From Karstenula rhodostoma CBS 690.94 (lineage: Eukaryota > Ascomycota > Dothideomycetes > Pleosporales > Didymosphaeriaceae): a stretch of 64,000 bases of DNA. Below the pieces are notes generated by a model. The model searched no databases. It saw only the letters and a list, made by a program, of their open reading frames with translations, and had not been told where the DNA came from. Positions 33,467 through 43,953 of the stretch are shown piece after piece. Each line of letters opens with the position of its first letter. Position 1 is the first letter of the stretch. The DNA is taken from positions 604,805-668,804 of the forward strand of contig MU001494.1 in NCBI GenBank assembly GCA_010093485.1, written 5' to 3'. A program made the position numbers and the translations under genes.

Positions 33467-35274
33467 ATGATCGAACTCCAGGTTCCTCATCTTCCCGACG
33501 CGTTTCGAGGTCAAGTTGCCCGATCAGCTCTGTACATTAGCATATTTCTATGGGCAGTTCCGCTTTTAGAGTATATCTTCCGTAAAAGGGTTCGCAGGAA
33601 TGGATCTGTGCCAGTGATTGGGTTGCCTTCAGGTACCCACCTGAAGGATGCCAGGCAGAAGTTCTATAGCGATGCCCAATCAATGCTGTTGGAAGGGTAC
33701 ACGAAGGTCAATATCATGAACTCTTTTCTGCTGGAAATATGCTAATGAGTCCAAAAGTTCAAAGGATCGCCTTTCTATGTGCCTACGCCGCTTGGGGAGC
33801 GACTCATGATTCCGCCCAAGTATGTCGAAGAGCTCAAAGGTGCACCGATGGAGGACGTGGATTTCGTAGGAACCTTCTTCGAGGTAGGGAAGAGTAGCGG
33901 TGACTGGTAAATCAACGAGCTGACGCGATTGAAGATGTTTGAAGGGAAGTACACCACCATGGGTAGTCGATCACAACTGCATCCCCGCGTAACTCGACTG
34001 CAGCTGAATCAGCATATGGGTGCGTAAAGACTGCGCAAACGAATGCATGAGCTTACCGCCGTAGAATCAATCCTGCAGCCTGTTAGGGAAGAAATCATTG
34101 ATACTTTTGAGGATGAGGTCAAAGTGGGCAGTGGTACGAAACTGCACACAAGCAAAAACGAACCACGAAACTGACATGGTCCTTAGAATGGACCGAGGTA
34201 CCGTTCGCGGACAAACTTACATGGATTGTTGCGCGAGCATCGAGCAGAATGTTCGGAGGCAAAGAGCTTGCTAGGAATGCCCCCTGGCTGAAAGCAACAC
34301 AGGACTTTGCTATGGACGGCTTCATCGGGGCCCAGAAGATCAAGCAGTATCCAAAGCTGATCCGTCCATTCGTAGCGCCATTCATTGCAGAGCTGCGGCG
34401 CATCCCCAGACACCATGGGGCAGTAAGGAAAGCAGTATCAAGCATTCTTGAAGCCCGTGGCTACGATCCCAGGAAGCCAGTCGGCTCGAGGACCACGTCA
34501 AAACCCAGCGACTTTTTGCAGTGGATGATTGATGACGCGCAACCCGGAGAAGAGAAACCAGAATTTCTCGCGGAAATTCTGTTGAAGATCAGCTTTGCGG
34601 CTTTACATACCAGTGCCGCGTCGCCAATGCAGCTGGTCTACGACTTGTGCGAGCATCCAGAGTACATTGCGCCATTGCGCGAGGAGGTTGATAAGGTAAT
34701 GAATGAGCACCCGGTTTTAGACAAGCGCGCGTTGGGTAAGCTGCGCAAGTTGGATTCGTTCATGAAGGAGAGTTTGCGTTTCAACCCACTGTTGTTAGGT
34801 GAGTGGGCTTAGCCTGTACATGTACGGGAAGAGAGTTGACATGTTCCAGTAACCTTTGAACGCATTATCCACAACGGCTACACCCTCTCCGATGGCTTCC
34901 AGATTCCTCCTGGCACGTTTGTCGGCTCTCCATCGCAGGCGATCGCAATGAATCCAGAAGTCTACCCGGACCCTGAAAAGTTTGACGGCTGGCGTCACGA
35001 AAAGATGCTACAAGCGGTCGAAAAGGATCCGTCGGCGGCAGGCCGCACCAAATGGGCATCCGCAAACCTGGACAACATGGCTTTTGGATATGGTAGGCAT
35101 GCGTGTCCTGGCCGATTCTTCGCCGACTACGAGATCAAGCTTATCATGGCCCATCTCTTGAGTACATACGATTTCGAGTACGTGAAGGAGCAGAAGGAAA
35201 GGCCTGCGAACCTCAATGCCGAGACGCAGATGATTCCGAACCACCAAGCGAAGATTCGGATGCGTAGACGGTAG
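33467..35274 (+). CDS. Cytochrome P450, ent-kaurene-oxidase-like (P450 C)
   Basis: Third monooxygenase, of a different clan from P450 A and B. Six exons (33467-33706, 33758-33883, 33935-34019, 34065-34133, 34187-34798, 34850-35274) give 518 residues. The anchor is SALYISIFLWAVPLLEYIF. The I-helix reads ALHTSAASPMQLVYDLC, the AxHTT form typical of the CYP68/CYP503 ent-kaurene-oxidase-like group, ExxR is ESLR, and the haem loop is FGYGRHACPGRFFADYE with Cys463. The small 85- and 69-base exons were fixed by frame and by the REEIIDTFEDEV block. It probably closes the cluster on the right, since the next gene is a phosphatase. Confidence 0.9.
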
Positions 35275-35448
35275 TTGGCCTCTCTTTCCTGCTTTGGAGA
35301 TGTCCAGTACATCAGAAAGATCCATGGGCTCTTTAGATTTAAAAGTAGCCATCTTTTTTCAATCAAAACGTATGTAGTCAGGTACTCGATGGTGCGGTAG
35401 AGCAATATGCGTGCAGAGGTCCAGCAGGTGTGCCATGACGTAAGGAAG

Positions 35449-35478
35449 CCACAGCGCCACAGCGCCACAGCGCCACAG
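35449..35478. repeat. CCACAGCG tandem repeat
   Basis: Almost four perfect head-to-tail copies of the 8-mer CCACAGCG in the promoter of the phosphatase gene, ending about 30 bases before its ATG. Confidence 0.8.
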
Positions 35479-35509
35479 AAGTCGCGATGTCGCATGCTCA
35501 CCTCGTTGC

Positions 35510-36286
35510 ATGACGTCGACACAGAAGCGATTGTGCATAGCTATAACCCTTCTGTCGCTCTTCCTCCTCGCTGCACTCCCATTCTGCCTCGCGCGCCACC
35601 CCATAATGCCCCGCCGCGGCGCAAACTCGTCGTTCGGCGGCGACGCCACCACGACGACGACGGCGCTCCCCGAGAAAACCCAGTGGCCGGCGACCTTCAC
35701 AGACGGCTTGCCCTTGCCCAAGATAGTCGTCTTTGATCTGGACTACACGCTCTGGCCGTTCTGGGTCGACACGCACGTCACGGGGCCGCTCAAGGCGCAA
35801 GAGGGCGGGCTGAAGGTCAAGGACCGCTACGGCGAGGGCTACGGCTTCTACGCCCATGTTGGAGGCATATTAGACGCAGTACGTGCCGCCTCTTGCATCT
35901 AGTCCTGACGCGACGCTAACTCCGCCCAGCTCAAGCAAAAAGGCATCCTCATCGGCGCTGCCTCGCGCACACACGCACCCGACCTCGGCCGCGAGATGCT
36001 CAAACTCCTCAAGATACCCAGCTCCACGTCGTCGTCCTCGTCTTCGCGCGCGATAGATTATTTCGACCACCTGCAAATATACCCCGGGAACAAGACGACG
36101 CATTTCGAGCGGATACATAGGGATTCGGGGGTTGCATTCGAGGATATGCTGTTCTTCGATGATGAGAGCCGGAACAAGAACGTCGAGGTACTCGGTGTGG
36201 TGATGCAGCTGATAAGGGACGGGGTTACGATTAATGAAATTGACGCGGGCGTGAGGAGTTGGAGGAAGAGGCATAATAAAGTCTAG
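35510..36286 (+). CDS. MDP-1-like HAD phosphatase
   Basis: Magnesium-dependent phosphatase-1 type HAD enzyme, thought to act on protein-tyrosine or sugar phosphates. Two exons, 35510-35878 and 35930-36286, give 241 residues. The catalytic DxDxT is in VVFDLDYTLWPFWVDTHV; motif II is GAASRT and motif III is FFDDESRNK. A hydrophobic N-terminus (RLCIAITLLSLFLLAALPFC) is unusual for MDP-1 and would make a signal anchor. An alternative start at the Met of MPRRGANSS, about 32 codons downstream, gives a soluble protein of normal size, and I cannot decide between them. It is the first gene to the right of the terpene cluster. Confidence 0.85.
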
Positions 36287-36963
36287 TCCCAACCGAATCG
36301 AGGAAGAGACCGGCGATGGGTGTAATGTAGGGAAGATGCGGTTTGGGAACGTGCAAATAGTTGCTGGCTTCGCGCGGATTGGAAGAAGAGGTTGAGGCAT
36401 TATTTCACGTGCACCACGTACGTTCACGTTAAAACTAGAGCTACTGAGTACGACTCACGATACAATACAGACAGACGCCAATTGACGAGCACGCTTTCTG
36501 ACGCCAATGGGTAACGCAAAGCGCCGACACAAGCACATCGCACACCCGGCTTCGACGTCTTGAAGTGCATAAATAACAAGCAAACATCGAGCCGCTCTTC
36601 TCAACGATCGATAGCTCTTTGGCGCTTGTTGCGGGGTACATGATTCTCTGGCAAGCTCATCATCCAAGTCCTTCGCTGCATGTCCTACGTTTGACGCCCT
36701 ACCCACCCGTGGTTTGCAGCAGTTCGCGAAGAGTCGACAATTTATGGCTCCCTACCTCCCTCTTACCCCGCGCGCGGCACTCACTTTCCCAAACGCTCTC
36801 ACATTTCTTCCTTCACACGCTGCTGTCCGTCCATGCGCTGCCCGTTTGCGCTTCCCCTCTACATATATACGTCGTCTTTGCCTGAGAAGCTCTTCTCTCC
36901 ATCTTCCCACTTCTCTCTTCTCGTCAATCACGGTGTCCGCTACCTTGACTCGAACCACTCAAC
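36287..36963. other. Promoter of the Cys-repeat protein gene
   Basis: About 680 bases; the last 250 are strongly pyrimidine-rich with CATATATAC near 36860, typical of a highly expressed fungal gene leader. No other gene. Confidence 0.45.
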
Positions 36964-38268
36964 ATGCGCGTCCTGTCAGCTCTCGTCGGCGCCGCCGCCG
37001 CTCTCGCTGGCTCAGCGTTTGCTCGCGCCATACCCAACGCCGGAGTCACCAACATCGCTTCCGCCAACGAGGCCTCTCCCGACAACTACACTTGCGGTTA
37101 CGCCTGGACTGAGCACAATATGCTGGGCGAGCCCATCCGTCTTCCAGCCTGGCAGGTAGTCACGCACAAGTATATGAAATACTATTCCCTCTCTCCCAAT
37201 TGCGCATGCAGATTCTGGGATGACGAGGGCGGACTTGTCATTGGCAGCGGGTCTGAGGGAGACTTCTCGCCAAAACGCGATATGATCTATGCGGGGTGCT
37301 GGCACGATGGGCACAGTGGGCACCTCGAAACCAAGGGATTCGAAGTCAACGGAATGGAAGCCAAGGGAATGGAAGCCAAGGACCTTGCTGGAACTGTTAA
37401 CGAAGCCTCTCCCGATATCATCTACTGCGGCTATGTCTACACCGGGTATAACTTGCAAGGTTTCTCAAATGGCCTTGTTCCTTGGAGGAACACAAAGGCG
37501 TACGTCAAAAGCTACAACATATCCGGTGCCTGCCTCTGTACCTTCCGGATCGGTGAACCAGGACGTGAGTCAACCCCTGTAGTGCTGAAGGGACCGATCC
37601 AAGGCAATCTCGACGATAAAGCCTTCAACGTCCTCTGCGAGCAAGGAGGCGGCCCGCCGCCCTCTATCAAGCGGGGAGATACTGGAGATCTCGCTGTAGC
37701 AGCATCGGCGTCGGTAGAGCCGTTCAACTGTGGATACGTCTCCGCAGAGCAAGGTCAGCGAGGCGACAGTGTCCGCCTCCCCCTTGGAGCTTATAGCTGG
37801 ATCCCAGGAAAAACTCTCCAGAGCTACAGAATCACCGGAAACTGCCACTGTGCCTTCCGCCGCAATGTTCCCATACCCGGCGTCGCAGACGTCACCGGCC
37901 CTCTCACAGGAGATCTCAAAGTAGCCTACGAGACCGCCATATGCGAGCGGTCTTTCTCCAGCAAGCGGGACGAGCCCCAAGACCTCGCCGCCACAATAGC
38001 ATCAGCCCCAGTGCTGGCCAAAGAAGACGCTGTCCAATGCGGCTACGCGTACTCGGAGCACAGCCTCCGCGGCAAGCAAGTTTCCCTGCCAGGAGATGGC
38101 AGCAAAGTATACTACGAAATCATCAACAGCTACGTCATCTCTGGCGAATGTCTCTGCACGTTTGCGTCAAAGCCCGGCGCGGTGCCGGAAAATGTCCACG
38201 ATATCAAGGGCCCGGGGCAGGGCGAGATCTACATCGATGCGGCGAGCGTGGTTTGCAGGATGGTTTAG
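36964..38268 (+). CDS. Secreted four-unit Cys-repeat protein
   Basis: An intronless frame of 434 residues with a signal peptide (MRVLSALVGAAAALAGSAFA). The mature part is four copies of a unit of about 70 residues, each starting CGY and carrying four cysteines in the same spacing: residues 44/80/82/112, 155/190/192/225, 256/294/296/327 and 359/396/398/431. In each unit CGY is followed by an x-Leu-Pro or similar turn, then Tyr, Ile/Leu-(Ser/Thr) and CxCxF. Dibasic KR sites at 104-105, 236-237 and 334-335 lie in or between units, the usual context for Kex2 cleavage. Linkers after them share a D-L-A motif (GDLAVAA, QDLAATI, KDLAGTV). I recognise no named domain; the function is unknown. Confidence 0.82.
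   Translation: MRVLSALVGAAAALAGSAFARAIPNAGVTNIASANEASPDNYTCGYAWTEHNMLGEPIRLPAWQVVTHKYMKYYSLSPNCACRFWDDEGGLVIGSGSEGDFSPKRDMIYAGCWHDGHSGHLETKGFEVNGMEAKGMEAKDLAGTVNEASPDIIYCGYVYTGYNLQGFSNGLVPWRNTKAYVKSYNISGACLCTFRIGEPGRESTPVVLKGPIQGNLDDKAFNVLCEQGGGPPPSIKRGDTGDLAVAASASVEPFNCGYVSAEQGQRGDSVRLPLGAYSWIPGKTLQSYRITGNCHCAFRRNVPIPGVADVTGPLTGDLKVAYETAICERSFSSKRDEPQDLAATIASAPVLAKEDAVQCGYAYSEHSLRGKQVSLPGDGSKVYYEIINSYVISGECLCTFASKPGAVPENVHDIKGPGQGEIYIDAASVVCRMV
37093..38256 (+). repeat. Four CGY-CxC coding repeats
   Basis: Repeat units span 37093-37299, 37426-37638, 37729-37944 and 38038-38256 (first to last Cys). Conservation is at the protein level (CGY, CxCxF, closing Cys) and weak at the DNA level, so the duplication is old. 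A 15-base micro-repeat encoding GMEAK twice lies between units 1 and 2, near 37350-37380. Confidence 0.8.
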
Positions 38269-38876
38269 GGGGGAGTGGGTGCTGGGTGCTGGGGATCGGA
38301 AGGGGATGTATGACGAGGAGCACAAAGTGAGCCAAGGTGGGAGAGGCAGCGGAGTATGCCTAATAAAAAACATTCGAAGATCCTCGGACGAATCGTGACC
38401 CTTTCCACAACAGCACACCGCGCCGCCGTGCACCTGTGCCGCGCACCGCCACGCGGACACCGTCACGCCGCAGCAGCACATAGCGTTTACTTGAACCCGC
38501 GCCGCGACCAGATCACGCCATTTGTACGCAGTGTTTTAGACGCCTTTTTCTATTTTTTGTGATTATCATACTACTAATACAAACCACTCTTCTCTTCTCT
38601 GATGGTACAAATAAGTCAAGTCAAGTCTCGAACATCGAGCTGAAAGGGTATAAAAAATGCAAAGAAAGTGTCGAAGCGAATGCGGAAGAGGGGCCATAAC
38701 AGCTGGCAAAGAAGTGAATCATCCCCGTCGTACCCGAAGAATGATTAACCCCCGCTCAAGCGAGGGTGCAAGTCGAAGTGAAGTCTATGCGCGCGCAGGT
38801 CCCACTCGTGTAGCCCATCCCATCCGTATATATAAATATCAACCATTAAGCCATCGTAAGTGCAGTCTGTGCGGGT
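38269..38876. other. Convergent 3' intergenic
   Basis: About 610 bases between the Cys-repeat gene (+) and the mucin-like gene (-). Nothing coding seen. Confidence 0.5.
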
Positions 38877-41800
38877 TTAGAACAGGCGCCGCCCGATCAG
38901 CGCAGGATCCGCAAACTGCATCTCGCCGCTCCTCTTGCGCTGCACGGTGGGGTCGTCGCTGAAGTCGGCCTGCGAAGGGGAAGGACTAGGGCTGAGGTGC
39001 TGGTTCCTGGGGACCTCGAGCACACCGCTGACGCTGTCGTTACCCATGGGCTTGCGCTTGATCGTCAGGGGAAGGCCCGTGGACGCGAGGAGGGTCTGAC
39101 CTGGCCCGGCAAGTGTGGGCTGGCGGCGCAGGGGAAGCGACTTCTTGGGGAAGAGAGGCCGAGGTATGTCATCTAGGTGGTCTACCCCGTTGATGCCCCA
39201 GTTGTTGTTATCATCGGGCTTGGGACCGACGTGGGTGGGAGGTGGCTGGACTAGCGTGCGCTGGCTGTCAGGAGACTCGCGCGGCATGGGTGAGTGACGC
39301 TCCTCAGGAGTGTTGCGGCCAGACACTGTGAGTGGTTCCGGAATCAGAGAGTCGCTGTCTGAGTCACGCCCAGGAAAGTGTGACCCGAACGGCGCAGGCG
39401 GCGGGCGGAACTCATAGGGATTGGGTGAAGGACCGCGTGATGGCGCTGCGCCTCCAGAGCGAGGCGTAGGTGGCGGCGCCAAGACCGTGATCGAGCTTTC
39501 CGTTGCAGTGCGCATGTCGACGTTCAAGATGAGGTCATGCTCGAAAGGATCAGCAAACGGGTCGCTGTTCCTCTCAGAGGCGCGGGCTCTGACAGGGCTA
39601 GAGCTGCGGTTTGCAGCTTGTGTTGGACCATAAGGAGACATCGGAGGGTACTCTCGCGTTGCAGGAGTGTTGTTGAAGGCATTGAAGGCATACGGGTTGA
39701 TCGTGAGCGGACCCTTGACGGTACCACCCATAGGAGGTGGATTGGCTACAGGCTTGGGCTCTTCGGGGTCAAGGAAGGGGTTCTGGGCAGCCTCATCCTT
39801 GTACTGGTTGAGGCTGACGCTTGATGCTAACGCGGCAGCGTTGAGCGCCAGTGAGGGATCCCAAGGAGAAGTAGACAGGTAGGAACCAGCGCTGTACCGC
39901 GACTCGCGAGGGAGAGGCGCTGGTGACGACGTCTGCTCGCGCGCAGTGTACACAGGACCGATGGAATGGCGATATGACGAGGCCTTTGATGCGGAACGAG
40001 TAAGTCCGCCAGCGGCAGCACCTTGAGTAGAGGGACCATATACGGATGCGCTGGAAAGTGACCGACTAAGCACACCTCCGGCGGCACCAGACATGGCAGG
40101 GGCGGCGGGCACAGCACCTCCAGCTTCAGCATCATGGTTACCGTTGCCTCCACTTGGAGGATCGTAGATGTGACCCATCTCAGGGTAGACATCTCCAGAG
40201 CTGTGGCGCTTGTTGCTCATGTTGGATTGGTAGCGACGGGCAAGGAAGAGGGCAGCAACAAGGGCAACGAGTAAACATGTTGTGCCTCCAACAGCAATAC
40301 CGGCTGTTTGCGACTTGGACAGTGGCGGCGGTTTCTCTTCGCCGCCTGCACCTCCAAGAGGAGCATCGGTCGATGAAGCCGAAGGCTTAGCAGCTGGGTC
40401 AACAGAGTCGAAGCCAGTCGGGACAGTGGGGGGAGGTCCAAGCTGTGCAGAAGTCTCAGTGGGGATTTCATCGGTAGGGCTGTCGGTAGGATCATCGGAA
40501 GGGGCCTCAGTCTCCGAAGCTGGTTCACTGCTAGCTTGTGAGATTGTCTCGTCGGTAGCAGTCGGTATACCTTCCGTAGGGCTGGGGGTCGGAGACTGCT
40601 CGCCACTACTTGCACTGGTATCAGGGTTGGTGATGCTCTCAGATGTGTGAACAGGGGCATCGATTGGGACCTGCGACTCCAGTGTGTCTACCTTGACAGC
40701 GGTGCTCACGTTGCTACCAGCAAGGGCTGGATCAGTTGGGTGGGCAATGGAGGCAGAGGTTGTGATTCCAGTTGGAAGAGCTGATCCAGAGGTCATTGAC
40801 ACACCCAGGCCAGAGGTTGGCACCAGGGTTGCTCCATCAGATGATACGCTAGTGACTACCGCAGAAGTCTCGCTCGTGGGTACGAGGGTAGGGTCAACCG
40901 TGCCAGATAGCAAGTCAGTCACCGATATCTCGCTCGTAGATACAAGGGTAGGGTCAACCGTGCCAGATAGCAAGTCAGTCAAGGGTGCCTCGCTCGTAGG
41001 TACGAGGGTAGGGTCAACCGTGCCAGATGGCAAGTCAGTCAAGGGTATCTCGCTGGCTGGCACCGATGTCTCAATTGCGGAAGTCTCACCAACGGATGTT
41101 GTAGGGGCGTCCGACGGGGTCGGGCTTACTTGGGTCTCGTTTGTGAGCAGCTCCGTAGATGTCAAGTCCGAAGGCTCGGACAAGGCTGAGGTTGGGGCAG
41201 CAGAAGGATCAAAAAGCGACAACGGCGGCAAATCGCTGTCCAAGGGAGCTGCCGATGATGACGTTGTCGTCGCATCAGATACTCCCACAGATGTAGGGTC
41301 TGCCGTGGGTGTAACAGTGGACTCCACACTATCCGTTGAAGACACAGTAGCATCTATCGGTGTCGCTGAAGGCACAGGCGTAGCGCCAGTGCCCGATGCA
41401 CCGGGAAGAGAAATAACGTCACTTAAAGAGGTGGAGACGGGCGCGTCCGCGGAGGTAGTAGGGACATCTGAAGCGGTCTCCGAAGCAGGAATAGTAGGCT
41501 CAACCGGCTTAACCGAGGTCAGGACCTCAGAAATGATGGAAGAGATTGCGCTGCTGACCTCAGTGGGAATGGCGTCCACATCGGACTTGACGGAAGAGAC
41601 GATGCTGCTGAGGTCGGTCGGAAGTGCATCCACATCGGACTTGACTGAGGAGACAATGTTGCTGACGTCGGTAGGAAGGGCATCGATATCCGACTTGACC
41701 GACGAGTTGACACTGCTGATATCGGTAGGAAGCGCATCTACATCAGACTTGACTGAAGATACAACGCTCGAGACAATGCTGTTAATCTCAGTAGGGATAG

Positions 41801-43180
41801 CATCGACATCGGACTTGACCGAAGATAGAACGCTGCTAATGGCAGACGGTACGTTGTCGATGTCGGACTGTACAGAAGACACTACGCTCTTGATCGACGA
41901 AGGCACACTTTCAACATCGGAGATGATAGACGAGATGGGCAGGAGGTCGGGCAAAGAAGGCGCAGCGGTTGTCTCAGGGACATCAGTGCTGGTCTTAGAG
42001 TGTGAGGTAGCAGTAGCTTCGAAGCTCGTAGTCGTTGGCCCCCCGGTCTGGCTGGTCTCAGTGGCTTCCTCCGGTTGGGTTCGCGACCTCGTCGGTGTTT
42101 CGATCACTGATTCGGTGCTCTCCTCTGCGAAAATTGAGGACGGAGTGACTATTTCCGCTGAGGTGGTCTCAGTGGCACTTGATGTCGATACATCCGTTAC
42201 GGTTGGCTCGGGTGTAGCTGTGGACTCGCTGTGTCGGCTACGAGTGTGCGATGGGGTGGGCGTCTCAATGGATCCGGACAAAACCGGATCCTCACTAGTG
42301 GTCTGCGGCACTTCTGAGCTTGCATCCGATGTTGAAGGTTCCGCGCTTGAGCTAACAGACGTGACATCCTCGGTGGTCTCCGGAACGACACCCGAGCTGG
42401 TCTCGGATACTTCAGTAGATGTAGTTGAGACTGGCCCAGCCGTAGTAGATGGCTTCAAGCTCGAGCTGATTACCGATGATGTCGTAGCCTTGGTTGCAGA
42501 TGGCTCTGCGCTTGAGGTGACTTCAGAAGTCGCGACTTCAGTAGATTCAGGCACGACGATAGAGCTAGACTCTGCCGTGATGGCCTCAGTACTGGAGATA
42601 GATGCACTCAAGGTAGGCTCCGAAGTAGGAAGCTCCCCCTGGGAAGTGTTGGTTTCCGAACCGTCATCTTCGACAGTAGTTGATTCAGGTTGCGTGGCTG
42701 CGGGTTTGTGAGACCTTGACGAGGTTGTGGGAACAGCAGTGGTCTGGAATGGAGTCTCGGTGAGAGGAGCTTCAGACGTGGTAGGCACCTCAGACGTGGT
42801 AGGCACCTCGGACGTGGTAGGTGCCTCGGACGTGGATGGTACCTCATCCTGCGGTGCTGAGGTAGATGGAAGGTCGTCTGGTGTTGAGATAACAACAACA
42901 GAAGTCGGAGTTTCAGGCACCACAGGCTCTGGCTCCTGAGTTTCTGGTACTTCCGGAACGGTGGTCTGATTCGACCATGGTTGTTGTCGTCGGTTCAGAC
43001 GATTGTATCGTCGAGCGGTAAGGCTATCCCTCTTACCCAAGTCTTGATCTGTTGTTGTGGTCAAACAAGTTGCAGTGTAGAGTACTCGAGTGGAGACCTA
43101 CCTCTGTGCTGAAAAGCTGCATTAGTTGGAGTTACGAGCAACGCCGTATAGGAAAGGACCAAAACACCCTTGAACCACAT
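38877..43180 (-). CDS. Mucin-like single-pass membrane protein
   Basis: Two exons on the minus strand, 43180-43102 and 43048-38877, give 1416 residues. Exon 1 encodes a signal peptide (MWFKGVLVLSYTALLVTPTN). Residues about 50-900 are Ser/Thr/Pro/Val-rich and presumably heavily O-glycosylated, with two internal repeat families. A single transmembrane helix lies at about 942-965 (AGIAVGGTTCLLVALVAALF), followed by a 450-residue cytoplasmic tail rich in Pro, Ser, Arg and Gly. The plan resembles fungal wall-stress or signalling mucins (Msb2, Hkr1, Wsc, Mid2), but I see no WSC Cys domain and no clear Msb2 homology block, so no name is given. A promoter about 140 bases upstream could not be defined. 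Confidence 0.85.
40870..41060 (-). repeat. 60-bp coding repeat, three copies
   Basis: Three near-identical 60-base units in the mucin-like gene, encoding a 20-residue unit around SGTVDPTLVPTSE. Very few base changes separate the copies, so the expansion is recent and probably variable between strains. Confidence 0.88.
41545..41895 (-). repeat. 54-bp coding repeat, about six copies
   Basis: About six 18-residue units of the form VKSDVDALPTDxSSxVSS, one carrying a four-residue insertion, in the mucin-like ectodomain. Regular spacing of hydrophobic Val/Ile and acidic residues distinguishes them from the surrounding Ser/Thr-rich sequence. Confidence 0.85.
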
Positions 43181-43953
43181 GGCATTGTCGAGAAAGGAGT
43201 GACTGAATGAACAACAAAACGAGAAAGAGAGCGACAGAGAATGTGAAACGAAAGAAAAGGTACTATGTCCTTAAGGAAGGCGCGACGTGGCGAAGGCCGA
43301 CGGTATATCACTTGGCCGCATGCTGGATTCCATTACTTCGGGGGCCACACTTTGGGACCTGCATCCCTGCTGGGATCCGACCAGGGTGCTGTCGGGGTTG
43401 AGGCTTAGCGCGCACCTACCAACGCCTCAGTCCGAGAGGCCAACCACGTCAGCTAACAATAGACGGTATACCGCAAACGCATGATTTCGCTCGCAACCTC
43501 CTGGCGGACTCGCGACGGACCAAATCCGGCAGTACACCGGTAAGTCAGAAGCTTGACTTTCGTTTCAATCCGACAGCAGCCAAATGGGTTCGTTCCTCGC
43601 CACCAGATGCGTTCGACCAAAGGCAAGTACCTGTGTCTTGCAGCTCGACAAGACGAATGTAAGAAGCATTACCTGAAACGACGTCCTGCTTGGAGTCAAT
43701 ATCCTGGTCAACTTTGGACTTTGCTGTACCTTAAGTCGTCATCTTGAACTACATCCTCTATTGCAAATGAATTTCGGACTGACCACTGAGCAGCTGCTGG
43801 AATCTGGCCAAAGAGAGATTGCGCTTCGCTTGGGTGATCAACAAGAACCAGGTCGCGTGTAAGACCATCTCATTCACGACAGGGGTCCGCGTTTCCTCCA
43901 CATTCTGGTTTCAAGGTTCGCTTCCGGGCTGACCTAGCCCTCAATCAAGACTT
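43181..43953. other. Intergenic with mucin gene promoter
   Basis: About 770 bases with purine-rich sequence (GAAAGAGAG type on +) directly upstream of the mucin-like gene. No gene seen. Confidence 0.45.

Noticed and set aside
40684..42711. 675-codon open frame on the + strand
   Set aside because: It is exactly antisense to the repeat-rich Ser/Thr region of the mucin-like gene. The repeats and codon bias of that gene keep the complementary frame open, and it has no independent signal or domain.
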